Positions 1 through 14,234 are shown, numbered from the stretch's first letter. The stretch: 64,000 nucleotides of DNA from Phalacrocorax aristotelis (GCF_949628215.1 NC_134279.1:49154266-49218265), one strand, 5' to 3'. Numbers and translations: made by a program. Notes: generated from the letters alone by a model not told the origin.

Positions 1-3000
1 CCAGCTCTGTCTTCCTTTTTCTCTTTTACTAATTTCTGATTACTACAGCATCTTCATACACCACAGTTGGCAAATCTGTTCTTGCTGTGTTTGAATGAGG
101 TCTACATACCTGCATAAAGCTATGCCTAATAAAAGCAGATATAAAAAAAACCCCTGATCTCAATATTGCAAGGGAAGTAGTTCAGTAACTAGTCCGGTAG
201 AAGAGGAGGTATAAGGCCTGGATAGGTGTCACGTCCTCTTTGATCTTCCTGCGTTTTCTGTTATATTATTCCTAACACCTGTCCTGTTGCTTTTGCTAAT
301 AGCAAATGAAGTAATGATACAGTTAATCTGTGTGGAGATTCGTGACTTCAATAACAATAAAAGGTTCTTGTTATCAGTGTGAGAGCCTTGTTATAGCTCT
401 TCCTCAGTAGGCTAGTTATGTCCAGGTTTTGACTAGAATGAAGGATTTTTCAAATGGAATTTAGATGTACGGCATATGGACACACTGGGAACGTGCATCT
501 TGCAGTCCTCTCCTCTAAAGCCCCTCTCGCACCCTGGGAGCTGCAAAACAAAGAGGTAGATAGCTGAGTTGGAAAAGAAGATCCTATGCTGTGTGATACA
601 GTTTAAATACCAGAGACATTTATGCATCTAACTCTGGAGAGCTATTGTATTTAGATGTTTCTTAAGTCGGGGGGCGAATAAGTGGATGAATCAAGGAAAA
701 AGATGTAGCTGCTTAAACTCAAGTAAACAGTAAATCTAGTATAAATACACATTTAACCAACAAGATAGGCATTTTCCATCCTTTATTACCCTGTATGTTA
801 TTAGCCCTGTATTTTCCTCCAGGGCTTGGGGGAAAATTTTAAAGTATGCTAGATGAACCTTAAAGCTTAAATCAATATGCACAACAGAAAGCATAAGAAA
901 AGTCTTTAAACTAAGCCTTAACCTTAATGTGACACGTACTAGAAGAAACACTCCTTCTGTTGGAAAGGTTGTTTGTATGTTTCTCTTAAATTGCTTTTTG
1001 TGTAATAAGGTGTATGTTGAAGTAGGCTGCCTGTTAACATGAATACTTTGGGGTCATAGGTATATTATTAAATGGACTACACCACTACACTTTTATTTTC
1101 GGTCTTCTTGCAGGGCAAATGCAGTCTTAACACTTATGAATGGCAGTCTGTAGTTATTTGTCTTTATGGACTCTTGTATCACCTTATTTTGTCAATCCTG
1201 TTATCAAGGAAATAAGGTTTTGTCTTCTTGTGAATACACTTGCCACATAATTAGATCTCAGAAAAAAAAACCATCATAAATATTTATAAAACATTGTGTT
1301 TTACAAGATCAATTAGGTGGTACAGAGTTCCTTCTGATACTTTCCAGAACTTGTAGCTCTCTGCAAAGCAGACATAAGCCAATGTGAATTCACGATGAGA
1401 GGTGTTAATGTCCAGATAGCAGAGCGGTAGTAAGACTTAGGGAAGGGTATCCAGGTCGGGTGCTCCTCTATGAGGAGCGTCAAATACAGCAAATGCACAC
1501 CTGAATCCTGTGTGAATGTTGTTATTGTAACTGCTGCCCAGGTGGATAATCTGCATGTCCCAAAAAGATGGGCTAAGCAGGCAGCCTGTGTGCTGGAAGG
1601 AATGAAGCATGTGGGAGACACCCAGACTATTTGTCTCAAGTGCTCTAATGTCTTACTGTGGTTGTTTCTGCATTAATGGAGCCTCGTGTCACAGCACAGG
1701 CATCTGTTATCTTGCAAAAAGAGTGCAGGTAAAGTCAGATTTGACTATGGTGAAGCAACTGATGATTTGCAGATGTTATGTTTAAGGAGAAAGAGGGTAT
1801 CTTCTCCCATAATAGAGGAATTTGACAAAGACCTCTCATTAATTACAAGTTAGGAGGAGGAAGGAGTGCTGAAAATAAAGTAGATGTAGGGTGGAGAAGA
1901 GAATGCATTTTTTCTGATCAGATAACTATGAAATTAAGAAAACACTTCCATAATCTTTGTGGACTGCAGGATTACAGCAATGCCTCAGTGGTTTAGAGTG
2001 GCACAAAGATAATGGTGTTATTTATAAGGAAAAATGGGAATTCACTTTTTGATCTCTAAACACCCTTGATCTTTTAGTGTTTTGGCCCTCTGCAGGTAAG
2101 TAGCAAACTTCCTTGGGAAAAGGAGCACTTGCTTTTTGTTGGTTAGTTCAGCTGCTGTCTCGCATGAATTCCTTGGTTTGGTTTGTTGCAGTGCTGAAGG
2201 CTGCACAAGCACAAGGTAGTGGAGGCATGGTGAGTTGGATTTAGCAGTGGGAGGAGAGGGGAAGGGCAGCAGAGCCAGTTTGTGCTGGCCAGGACTGACT
2301 GTGGTACTCTAATACAGTGCACTGAGGATGTTTGGTGGTGGGATGTCCATGTGTTCTTGATTACACCTGGCCACATCCTGAGCTGTATTTGTGTTTTGGC
2401 TGTTTGCCACTTATAGGATTTTCTTAGTGGCTTTGAGGTGTCCCTGAAAATGTAGCATCATGTATCTTGTGAGACTATCTCAAGATGCTCTCCTAGCATA
2501 GCTCTGTATCCCTATAGACAAAGCCTGTTGGACATAATTTAACTGTAAAGTAGTTACGTAATAGCCAATAGTTTGAGAAAAAGATGAGGTTTTTTTCCCC
2601 TGCTTGATGTATTTGCCCCTTGCAACTACGTGTTATCAAGAGTTGGTCCTCCAGAAATGTTGCCCCATTTTTCTGTCTTTATTGATTTAACTTTCTTCTT
2701 ATTGGACTGTCTCTTATTATTGTAGCCTTTCTTCCACCTCCATCTTCATTTTTGCTTTTCGAGGTAATTTTCTCTCTCTCTAAATATGTATTCTCTGTGC
2801 ACCTTAAGGGTAGCTATTACAAATAGTAAACAGAGATCCTTCATGATGGTGCAGAGTATTAGCAGTTACAGCAAAGAGCCAATGGAAAAAACCTGAGACA
2901 CCTTCCACCTCTCACTGAGCAATGCAGCATGTTTAAAAACCAAAATGGGCAAAGAAGCTATTACAGAGCAAAGAAATGGCATCATACACAAAAATATATA

Positions 3001-6000
3001 CTTATGGGAATGAAAAAAAAAAACCCAGAAATACTTCATGTAATATTTTGTCTTCTGAATGAAGCAACCACTTCAGAGCACGCACTATACAAATACTATG
3101 TTGTTTACAACTATTATTCTGCTATTTTAGGAAAACTGTTTGGCATTTGATGTCATGCAGAACTGTACAACATATCTGGTGTGAAAGAAAATGTGTTGGT
3201 AAAACCAATGAACTGTGTGTTTTAGAAGCTGAACCAGTCACAAGAGAGTTGATGTTTAGATTTCTGAGGTTTATTTGCTGGCTGACAGAACTGGAAAATG
3301 GTGAACTTCCAACCTGATTCTAAAAGTCTGTATATATGGTGACTGAGTAAATAAGGACAAAGGTGGATAAGAAAGGGAACCCTAAACAAAATGTGTACAC
3401 TGAAAAATGTTGTTATTGTTGACATAAATTCATATGAAGTAAACATAGGAAGAATATTTCTTTAACGAGCTAGATGAGCCAAACAAGGGGATTTACTGGG
3501 AGGAAAAGGACAAATCTTCAAGGATAATGTGGTGCTGCTTATTGTTCTGTGAAGACCGCAGATACACAGTGGCAAGAAGGATGTGTTCAACCTGGAGATT
3601 AGGCAGGGTGGGAATTCAACAGTGGCATCATGGCTGAAGGAAACACATAGAGGCTTTAGGCAGATTGCAGCACATATGTTTGGAAGGGAATTAATCTGTC
3701 CCATTCTGACATCAGCTTCTGTCTGTTTAGATGACTAATAAAGCAGAGGACTAAATTTTCAGCTTACAGTTGCTTCTGTGCTTCTGAGTTGCCTGTGCTC
3801 AATCCTAATGGTAAAAGGCCTGTTACTTCTTCCTTTTTAAACCTTTGTAATTGAAGCCACAAACCCCTGCAATGCTGTTTGCCTTCTCCCTGCCCCCCTC
3901 ATCCACATTGTCATGTGGACGTTTTACAACTCCCTGCTGAAAATTTACTTCTGTGCATTAGACACTGCGTGTTGGTATGAAGGGGTTAGTAGGAGCGGGT
4001 GTCCTCAGTGCCCTGGGCTACACCTGAGGGCTGGGTAAGGTTACAGCTGTGAGACACAGGTGTAGGAAAGGTTGGTAGCCTTCATTTGGAAACAGGCAGA
4101 GGGGAGAAGGTTTGCTGGGTGTAATTCCTCCAGCAGAGGTGAGATGTTAAGGGGCTGCTTGTCTTTCTGGAGTTGTGTGGGAAGTGGGAATCCCACAAGG
4201 AGCTGCTTTGGGGGCTGGCTTGAGGAAGGGAGGTGAGCCATCAGCTACGTGGCAGCATGAGAGGCTGGACTGACCAAGGGGTAAATATTTGTATTTCCTA
4301 ATTTGGTTTTCTGAAAAGGAGGTGGGGAAGATGTGCGTAAGCATGATGGAATGGATATTAGTCTAGGTCTTACTGTGACTTGCTTCTGTTGGTCTTATTA
4401 CTGTCCTATAGAAGAAACGTCATAATGCTTTTTTGTTATTGTTAATGAAGCAGAATCTGGACTACCTATTGTTCCTTCTAATGTGTGTCTCCGATCAGTA
4501 TGTGCAGTAGTCAGGACTGTGTGTGGCAACTTTCTGACAAGCCTTTATTAATTTGCTTTCCTGTTTAAATCCTTGTTATTTCAGAGGAACGGGGTGGTCA
4601 CTGTTTCATCCTTACTGATGCCTGATCCCCCAAAATAGGAGGAGGCACCCCTCTGCAGCTGCACCAGCATTTTACTGGTATGTGAATATCAACATGCACT
4701 GAAGTTCACACATAACAGTGTTCTGTAATTTTAGCTCTTGTGAGTAGTGTGTCGGATATTTCTCCTACCCAAGTAACACTAAGCACAACTGGGTGTGTAG
4801 ACCAAAAGGCTGGGTGCAGCTCCTTCAGCCTGAGAGGCTGACAACTCAGTTGGGCCAGTTCCTGACTGGATAGTAAAAACAGAATAGCAGAGACATCTTT
4901 GAACTGATACTTTAAACACAAGGGACCAGTCTGGTGGTGTGATGACAAGTTAAAGGAGAAATTGCAGTCACCTTGAAATTCGTTTATATTTTAATTCTAG
5001 CTAGGAAAAATACTTTTTAGATGTATCATAAAACTTCCAAGTCAGTGTCAGATGGTAGTTACCCGCTTGTCATGCAACTTTGGTAATATAAATAATAATA
5101 AAGGTAGTATAGCTCGAGGTGTGTGAGTGCCAGGTGAGGAGCTCTCAACTGAGAGGCCCTTGGGTGCCTTTTGCCTATCCGGTGTAACACCCTGTGCGTT
5201 CGCTATGACTGCAGCTCTCATGCCTGTTACTTTTAAGTCTTTATGTGTTTATTTTCCCCAGGGAAGAGTCTTCCTTGCTAATTTTTATACCAGGCAACCA
5301 TGACAATCTTGCTGCCTAGCATCTGGTTTCACTAATTCAGGCTGGCATGCCATCTGTACTACCTAAAGGTCAGTTCAGATGTTACTTGTAATTCTGTGGC
5401 TTCTTAATAAGCAGCATAGTAGTGGTACACTGATTCTTACTCCCTGATAACAGTAGCAGCAATCTAAATCCTGTACAAAAAAAAAAATAATCTATCACCT
5501 GGAAGAAACCTATATGTCTTATAGCTCGGGAGCTGCCACTGCATTTCTGAACACTCTGTTTCATTGCTCTGACATAATGAATTTTGCTTGATGTTGGTGC
5601 ATGCAGTGATTTCCAAACCCCCTTGCCTTGATTATAACAGTTAACAGCGGCCCCTTGTGATAGCAAGGGGAGCTTTTGCCATTCAGGGTTTCCATACAAG
5701 CAGCAATGGTTAAACAGGCTCCCAAGCTGCTGCTGAATTCACAAGAACTAGGAGAAGGCACTAGTACAACTCCTACACCTTTATTAAGTACTCCAAACGC
5801 TAAACCTGTTGTCTCTTTTGTGGGAAATCTTGATAAAAACTCTACTTTACATAGAGGGCTTTGGGTTGGTTTGTTTTCCCCCTTCCCCACCTCCCTCCCC
5901 TTTTTCACTTTCAGAATCAGAGCTGGCTGCTGTGTAAATCTGTCTTTCAGGAAATACTCATCTGGTTATCTTTGAGTAGTAATTCTAAACTGATATTTTT

Positions 6001-8071
6001 ACCTGGATTTCTATCCCTGTTCCATAGCTATCTGAAGGAAAGCAGAAATGTTCAGCTTTTGTCCCCTCACGTTGAGTACACTCCTAACATCACAGTGCTC
6101 ATGTGAGACCTGCTTTTACATTAGATAAGACTAAGCTGTTTGGATGAACATTTTGATAATGGTCGTGTTGGCAGCTGCTCTCTTGTCTCTTGTGTGTAGG
6201 AACAAAGAAAACATGAAAGGATTGTATAGAGAATCAGCAAATGCCCGGACTGGCACTACGTGATTAGATTCAGTTCTTATTTCACAAGCAGCAGACCAGA
6301 TTGTCTAGTTTGACAGTATCAATTTACCTGTTTGCTGCTGCTTCTGTTACTAGTATTTGCATTCTTTCTTAAATGCTGCATCCATGGGAAGCTGGTACCT
6401 GGCTCATCTTACCTGGCATCCTGTCTTTGTCAGTGGCCAGTCTCGTGGTCCGGAGGCAGTTTTAGTTGGCTGTGCCACAGGTAACATGGTCCTCTGATCC
6501 TTAAGTGCTTTAGAAGTGTTGAGTCAGTGCTATACTGTCTTTGATGTTGTTTGTTACCATTCATTAATATCCTTTTATTGTGTGATTTTTCATGTTAAGC
6601 TATTAGAAAGCAGTGAAACATCTCAACTTTTCCCACAGTGGACATAGATGCAGCGGGGAAAAGAGCTGCTAGTCTTGAATCCGCTAAGGTTCCTGTTACA
6701 CCTTGATCTTCCATTAGTTGTATATTTATAGATTCTCTGGCAGAACTTTCTGCTTTTAATGTGTTTTAAAATGAACTTTATTTTCTGATGTCTGCAAATT
6801 TTTCCTCAGACACTTCTGGGTGATCTTACCCTGCACTGCACTTGCCAGAGTTTGTTCCTTCTTATTTTCCTCACTTTTGTAAAACTTCAACCTCCAGAAG
6901 TTCATAGCCTTACTTGCTTCACTGTTGTACCTTGCCAGTCTCCTTTTTGTCTTTCAAGTTTTGCTGAGATAAATGGTGCAAGCTTGCCAATATATCTTTG
7001 TGAATCTGTGCTCCATGCTAAGAATTGCCTTTTAGCTGCCTCTCTTACCCCCTTTAAAAACCTTGCTCACTTTTGTGTGTTTTTGGATGTTTTTGATGAT
7101 GGCAGTAAAGTTTTGGCTTTTGATGCTCCTGCAAAGTTTTAAAATTAAACTCTCTCACTAAATACTTCAAAAGTATTACTCGTTGGTACTGTGTAATGCA
7201 AAGGACAAATTCAAGAGCTGCTTTAGATCTTAGGGGCTCATGGTATCTTTTATGCAGTGAAGGAGTCACTGGCAGGGCTCAGGTTGAAAGATACTTCTTG
7301 TACACCCACATGATGTACAATACCAACACAAATGGGAACTGGAGAGAGGATAGGTACCCTACCTGCTTTGAGGCAGGGTAATATAGAGTTAACCTTATGG
7401 TAAATGAACAATACATCGGAAGCATGGAGCAATTAAGATATTAATTGTGAATGACTCAAATGCTCTGTTTGAGAGGATTCCTTCTTAAATTTTCTCATCT
7501 TCTCTGAGCATCTGTAGGTGCTTGGCTATTAATGAATGTTGATGTGTCTAGCTATTCTTAATGGCAAAGCCTCCTTAAGCACAGTATAAAAATGACATAT
7601 CTTCAACCTGGTACACTAGTCCCCAGACATGTACTGAACTGTTCAATATAACCTCCACACCTAGAGCATCCTCTTTTGCTAACTTTGTATAGAGATAAAC
7701 AAAACTTGTTTGTTACAAGCTTTCATTAAGACTCTAACCCTGTTGTGAGAGATCAGCCAAGATGGACACTCCTGAGTTCTTTTAGCTGAAGACCATTCTC
7801 TTCTGTAGGGGACACTAAAATGGATTGATATAAACAAGTTTCTGGCAGAGCGGTTAAATCAAGTATGAATGTGGGGGAAGATTTTTCTGACTTTTCCCAA
7901 GGAAAGTGACTAGTTGTAGCCAAAAGGGAAGAAGGACACTCCCCACCCCCCAAAAAACAGACACATAAAAAACCCAAAACAACAACAAAAAAACAACTGA
8001 AAAATCTTAAAGAACAGAGGTGCTTAAAATAACATGCTTCACTCCCCACATAGGGAAATAATCTCTGACAT
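1..8071. other. Intergenic 3' flank of FAT1, no gene recognised
   Basis: Unique AT-rich sequence with scattered short open frames under 120 codons on both strands. None shows codon structure, domain motifs or splice context that I recognise. In mammals the next gene past the 3' end of FAT1 is, as I recall, MTNR1A. None of its GPCR motifs is visible here. Confidence 0.7.
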
Positions 8072-8610
8072 TTTCCTGGTTTTGGCTTTGATAGAGTTAA
8101 TTTTTTTTCCTGGTAGGTGTTAGTGCTGTGTTCTGGATTTAGTATGAGAATAATGTTGATAACACACTGACATTTTAGTTTCTACTAAGTAGTGCTCACA
8201 CTAGTTGAGGACTTTTCAGCTGCTTGTGCCCTGCCAGTGAGAAGCTGGGAGGGGGCACAGCTGGGACGGCTGACTCAAACTGGCCAAAGGGATATTCCAC
8301 ACCCTATGACATGATGCTCAGTATATAAACTGGCGAGGTTGGCTGGGGGTGGACCACTGCTCAGGAACTGGCTGGGCATCGGTCAGCAGGTGGTGAGCAA
8401 TTGCATTGCATATCACTGGATTTGTATATTCTTTTATAATTAATATCATTTTCCCTTACTTTTTTGTCCTATTAAACTCTTATCTCAACCCACAAATTTT
8501 CCTTTTTTTTTTGTCCCCCAATTCTCTCCCTCATCCCATGGTGGGGGTGGGAGGGGGAGTGAATAAATAGCTGTGCGGTGTTTAGCTGCCTGCTGGGTTA
8601 AACCACAACA
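8072..8610 (+). mobile_element. Solo LTR of an avian endogenous retrovirus, degraded, in the 3' flank
   Basis: 539 bp. It begins TTTCCTGGTTTTGGCTTTGA, with the terminal TG mutated to TT, and ends TTAAACCACAACA. Its right end is the reverse complement of the left end of the element at 52291. Internal landmarks are a TATA-like box TATATAAAC (8322-8330) and possible polyadenylation hexamers ATTAAA (8471) and AATAAA (8562-8567). The flanks GACAT (8067-8071) and GGCAT (8611-8615) look like a 5-bp target duplication with one mismatch. No internal retroviral coding sequence is present. It is an old solo LTR left by recombination. Family assignment is from memory of bird genomes. Confidence 0.85.
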
Positions 8611-11600
8611 GGCATTTGAAGCACAGCATAACTGTATATTTTCCTTGTTTGAGGGGTGACTCGGTAATATGTGAATCCAGTACAGTGTGAGCTGAATGTC
8701 AGCCTCTTAACGTGAGACCTTTTCTCCACGGGTTTTAGCGGTATTCAGCCCTCCCTCTGTGTGCTTGTGCTGCAGGGTTAAGAAGGGATGGACCTCTGCT
8801 GATCTGCAAAGTGGCTGTAGGCTGTTTAGTAGGGGTTTGGCAGCAGGATTGATTAGCCTCAACTAGAACTGAGCAAGTGGCGGGGAAACGAACTGCTGTC
8901 CCCACGAGACTGAGGAGGCTTAATCTTGAGTCAGCCTCACTTCCTCATAATGTTTGATGGGATTTTTTTTAGGGTCGCCAATAGGGAAGTCATGACAGCA
9001 ATATGGTGATAAATACGGATTCTAGTCTCCCTGTTAAGAAGCAATTATTTTCCTTCTTAGGAAGGCTATCAAGGGCAGCCCTGAAAGGTTTGCTATCTCC
9101 AAAGTAAGATGGGACTTGTCTTGAGACACAGCTCTGCATTTAGCTCTCAGAAAAGCTTGCACACTGGGCAAGAATTAGCTCATGCTAAATCAGAGGAAAC
9201 CTCTAGGCTACAAATTTAAGTGTCTAAAATTTAAGACATGGCCTATTAAAAGACTTTGAAACTGTTATTAGGATATATTTTCTTGGACTCAGAGCAAAAT
9301 GTTTCTCTGCCTCAGCTGCTCTGTATTTTTAGTAGCTGTCTTTGATTTTTTTTTTTTAATTCCTCACGTTTTGCTTCTGTGCATGTGTGGCTCTGAGCGG
9401 ATATGTTTGGTGTTCTGTTGTGTGTGGTTTTTTTTGGTTTTTTGTCATTTCTGTGGGTTGTGGCGTTCAGTTTTTGTGTGGTGTAGTTTTATTCCTGTCA
9501 CGGCGGTTTTGTCGCTCTTGTTTCCTTGGGACACAAGGTGCATCTTTTGTCTTGCCCAGGTTAGATGGGTTTCTGGCTTCCTCAGCAGGAGCTCTTCAGG
9601 TGGGTAATCAGTGGAAGATGTGAGTTTAAGCACTTCAAGTATCTAATCTAACTCAGGCAAAGTAAGCTTTGCTCTCCTGTTTTCTAGGTTTTTCTGAACA
9701 GCTACACTAAGTTTTTGGAGGTCAGCTCTGTGAAATTTCAGTGAGGCAGGACAGTGTTTGGCTTTAAAGCAAAAAAACCCTCAATACATACAATCAAGCA
9801 CCAGTTGTTAACAGGCTAATTGCACTTTTAGCCTTTTTCTCTGTGAGTTGAGGTCTTCCACCCCCACCCCATCCCCCCTGCCATGAAACTTGGCCACTGT
9901 AAAGTATTAATTGTCTAAACAGGAGGCACCTGAACTTTTATGCTATAAATTACTGTCAGTGCTTAAAATTCTCTAGAAGATAGAAAATTAGAAAGCAAAC
10001 TTTTTGATGCAGCAGCACAATCTTTCCCTGTGTGTTTCTTCAAAGTTAAATGCAAGCTCTGAAAGCAATTCATCCTGCTTAGCATGTTTTCCAAGTGGTA
10101 CCCTGGGGATTAACGATAGTATGACTCATTCACATAATTGGGCTTCTCAGTGCTTTTCCTCACACTGAAGGTTTCTACTCCAAACATTGAAGAAAATAAG
10201 AAATGGAGAAATGAGCATCTGCAGCAAAAAGTTCAGAAAAGCATATGGCTCAGCTTTGCTAACTCTAAATGAAACTGTTTGCTCTTGTTATAATGGTCAT
10301 CATGTCATGTTCTTACTGACAGCCTTGACTCCTGCATGGCTGCTGCAAATGCTGAGCTCCTTTGTGTGTGACATTTCAAATTTATGTTATGATTGGAATG
10401 CTTCTGTGGATCAGATTTTAGCAATGGATGTTGGGCATTGGTAATCAGTAAGCTTTTAATTATCAGCAAGTTTAGAAATTTATTTACCTTACATGAGGGG
10501 AAAATAATTCTAATAAGCTTTCTAAGTTTTCTCTTAAACTTTTGTCTCTAAGATCAAAGCGAAGAGCTCACTTTCCTGCTTTGCAGCTGTGCTGGAGACT
10601 GTGCTGAGCTTCCCTAATTTTTCTCCCCCATTCCAGCTGTGGAAGAATGAGTAATGCTGCCAAAATCTGCATCTGCTTCAGTGTGCTTGGTTTAATGGGG
10701 ATTTCATCCTTTTAGTATTTTTACAAAGGCTTGTGTGGGCTTGAAAGCTGTTTAATACTAAAAATTGGCAAGACCTATGAAAAGCGAGGCACCCACCTCC
10801 TGGCTGTCTGACTTCCGTGTGCGGAGTGTGTACAGAGCTTTGCTGTGAAGTGTGTAGACTCCTCATGAGGAGGTTTCGGGTACCTCGGTGCGGCAGTTAG
10901 CAGCTGCTGTTTAGTGTGCAGAGCTGTGACCTGGACAGAGCTTGTGAATACAAAGTCAGGAGTCATCCTAGGCACTCTGGTGAACTGCACCTATTCAGCC
11001 CTGGTCTCTGTCTGCAGACAGCCATGGCCCCTGACGGAGCATGGACTAATCCCTGCAACTGTCTTCAAAGGATTTACAGACAGATCCAAGGTGGAGGTGG
11101 TGCATTCCTCCTTCCCCCTCTGCCCCAACAAAAGGGTGGATCTTGGGTCTTGCAGTTAGAGACCGATATTTTCTTTTTTTTTTTTTTGGCTTGACCAGAT
11201 TCAGATTTGTATCCTTTGAGCAGTGCAGGAGCTCGTCTTAGACTTGGTTGCTTGGGACAGTATTTGTTTCATGGAGGCAATGAGTAAAGCAGGGAAGAGT
11301 GGAAGAACAATCTGAGTAAATCTCCATGGAGGAGGGGCCAAAACCTGGTACCATCTGGTCATGTTTTTCCTTGTAAGTGGATGCCTCTATCCTGGAGTCC
11401 TCAGACCAGGTGTGAGCATTAAATATTGACTGAAACTTTATAGGGTTGTCTGTCATTGTTTCTACCTCAAATACTATTAATCGGGTAGAACTGCAGTTTG
11501 TTCTCCCCTCCCAGGCAAAATGACATTTCATACAATCCAAATAATGTAGAATAGACAGAACAGCAATAAGTTTGACTCAAATCTGCTCAATAAAACATTA

Positions 11601-11689
11601 AATTCTACTAGCTCATAAGTATTTTAAAATAGAGGGGAAAAAAAAAAATCACTTTCCACATTCCCCTGTACAAGGAAGACAGGGAGTTA
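8611..11689. other. Intergenic sequence between the solo LTR and the CR1 copy
   Basis: No gene, RNA gene or clear repeat is seen. Small hydrophobic open frames such as 9299-9607 come from a GT-rich stretch (TTTTTTGGTTTTTTG and similar) and are not credible proteins. Confidence 0.65.
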
Positions 11690-12045
11690 ACTAGTGTCCA
11701 GCAAAGGGCCAGTAAAATGATTAAGGGACTGGAGCATCTTTCATATGAGGCTGAGAGAACTGATTCAGTCTGGAAAAGAGAAGGCTTGGTGGTGAACTTA
11801 TGAATCTTTATAAAAACCTGGTGTAAAGATATAAAGAAGACACAGACAGGATCTCTCAGTGGTGCCCTATGGCAGGACAAGAAGCAATGGGCATAAATTG
11901 AAACTTTTGAAGCTACCCCTGAACATAAATCTCTTCCCGTGAGGATGGATAAACGCTGGAACCAGTTGCCCAGAGAGGTTTTAGCTTCCATCCTTGGAGG
12001 TAGTCAAGAGATGCCTTCCAACATCAACTGTTTTGTGATTCCAGG
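11690..12045 (+). mobile_element. CR1 LINE, 5'-truncated 3' end
   Basis: The order of decayed CR1 3' consensus phrases is recognisable: GGGACTGGAGCATC, TATGAGGCTGAGAGAACTG, AGTCTGGAAAAGAGAAGG, GGCAGGACAAGAAGCAATGG, AACGCTGGAACCAGTTGCCC, and CATCCTTGGAGGTAGTCAAG near 11989. The copy stops at CCAACATCAACTG...GTGATTCC without a clear terminal octamer repeat. It lies in the 3' flank of FAT1. Boundaries are approximate. Confidence 0.85.
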
Positions 12046-14000
12046 TATTGCTTTAAGACCTTTTAGTAGGGATATGCTAACTATTCAAAAGCTGAGAGAT
12101 TAAGTTTGTATTTATCTTTAGCCACTTAATGTTTTACCTAACTCCTTATACAGATTTTAACAGTAACTATGAGGATTTGAATGTATGACTTCACTGAAAT
12201 TCCCTATTTTAAAATGTTTGGCTCCAAAAAGACATCATCTGGCCAATGTTTTTGATATCTTTTGACTCCTATTGAGTCAAACAGCAATGCTCTGCTGTAT
12301 CAGTGTTTTAATTGGGTTAAGAATGCCACCAGCTTGGTCTTGTGTATTGTTGTAGCTCTGTGTGGGAATACAGGTCTTTAACTGCACTTATTGGACTTGA
12401 AATACTTGGTAATAGCTCCTGGTACTGCTACACAGGGAGCATTTGTTTAACATGATCTTGCTTCACTCACCAAATGCAAAGCTGTTGTGGAATTGAAACT
12501 TCCTATTATTTCCATAAATGACTACTCTGATGCACCCTTGTCTAATGCTGTGAAGTTAACTCGAGTGTTGCATGTTGCCTAGCAGCACCGTTCTTGTGAG
12601 GGGGGAAAAAAAAAGGATATCCTGATACTTTCAACATAAGGTTGTCTTGGAGTCTGTTTGCAGAGTACTGAGACATTGTTCCTTTTGACCATGATGTTCT
12701 ACACTAGCCTTCAGTTCACAGTACCGTGAATAAAAGTGTACTTAAGTGTTGATACTCCTGTCCTTTGCCCTCCTCAATTTTAAAGATATTTCAGACCTTT
12801 CTGTTGTAAATGAGTAACTCAAGAAAATGTATTTGTAGGGTAGGCTTTCATCTTTACTCGGCGTCCTTATCAACTGAGAAATGATGCAAGTCTGTGCCGT
12901 GTCTTCCTCTGATTGATTGACTTCTGAGGTTCATTCTTACTGAGAAGCAGATAGAAGAAATCTTGAGTAGAACTGCCACTAACCTTAACCTTCATAGCTC
13001 AAGATGAACCTTAAGCAATGGTCCTTCCCATAAAGTACATGACACCCTTTACTCAGTTCTGCAACATTCTTAAATAGCTTTAAAAGGAAATGCTACCTGT
13101 GGGCCCAATGTACAAAAATCTCTTCATTATCAGGGTGACTACACCAGCCTACAACCAGAACATTGTTTTAAAACCTATTTATTTTAGTCTTTTTACATAC
13201 ATCATGAGATGCTCACCTGCACATGGGCAAGTTAACACTGAGGCATGTCTGTGCCTGGCTTGTCACTCTGTCCTGTAATCCATCCATTTCCATTATACAG
13301 CTGTGAGGCAGGGAGTTTTTCCATTTTGTGCACAGATCGCACTCCAGATGATAGAAATCCAGTACCCTGTTCCCCTTGGTGGGTGGAAGGCCTAGGCTTA
13401 GCTCTCATGTCTGAGAGAATCTATTATTATACCTTTCCAGGGTACAGAATTCTATGAGAGAGTAGGAAAAAAAGAGAGGTAGAGCTGAACGAATTCCAGG
13501 CTGTATTAAAAAAATTTATTGATGTGCCAGGAAATCTGTTCATAACTTAAAAGGTGTCTCTCATGTCAAAGGCAGAAGAGAGTTATCTTATTCTTCTAGC
13601 TTACCATCAGGGCAAATTTATGCTAGAGAACTTTGTTAGAGGCTCTGTTCTTTTCCAGCAAAGCAGCTGGATAATATACAGGCAAACTGTATCCTGTTTT
13701 GACTTCAAGGTAAGTGTCTTGTGTGAATTTATGCAAGAAACTGCAATTGAAATATAATTGTGTATTTATCACAAACTCGGAAATTGGCACAGAAATTTCA
13801 GCATGCAAGTGTACAATTAAGGGACAATTATTCATGAAAATAGCTATTTGGGTGATTAAGAAAGGAAGAAACTGCTTTGAAGAGCTTGGGTTTTTTTCTG
13901 TATATATTTTTGGGGACTTCAGGAAAAAATACTCAGTAATTTACATAGCTGATATTACATGTTTAAAGAAAAATGCAAACTACCGAGAAGGCTACTGAAG
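12046..14000. other. Intergenic sequence just beyond the FAT1 3' end
   Basis: AT-rich unique sequence with no recognised gene. It may contain the downstream terminator region or a longer FAT1 3' UTR form. Confidence 0.6.
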
Positions 14001-14017
14001 TTTGATACCCATCAATC

Positions 14018-14023
14018 TTTATT
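14018..14023 (-). promoter_or_regulatory. FAT1: Possible distal polyadenylation signal
   Basis: A further AATAAA on the gene strand, within GAATAAAGATTG, lies about 235 nt beyond the tandem pair. It may produce a longer 3' UTR. Usage is unknown. Confidence 0.35.
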
Positions 14024-14234
14024 CATACTGGCCCGATTACTTTTGAAAACACCATTAAGTAGACACACACTGCCATCTAGTGAGCATCTCTAACACAGCT
14101 GCAGCTTGATTTCTGAGGAGAGGAAAATATGTGTTGCTTGGAGCAAGTAACTTAATACAGTACAAAACATACACAGACTTAAAAATGCTGCACCGAATGC
14201 TTTGTCAATCGTATATTATATAATAGAGATACAC

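Noticed and set aside
5561..5975. Overlapping open frames of 99 to 115 codons on both strands
   Set aside because: No domain, no splice sites that extend them, and opposite-strand overlap typical of chance frames.
9299..9623. Hydrophobic plus-strand open frames suggesting a membrane protein
   Set aside because: The composition comes from a low-complexity GT/T-rich stretch, and no family motif is present.
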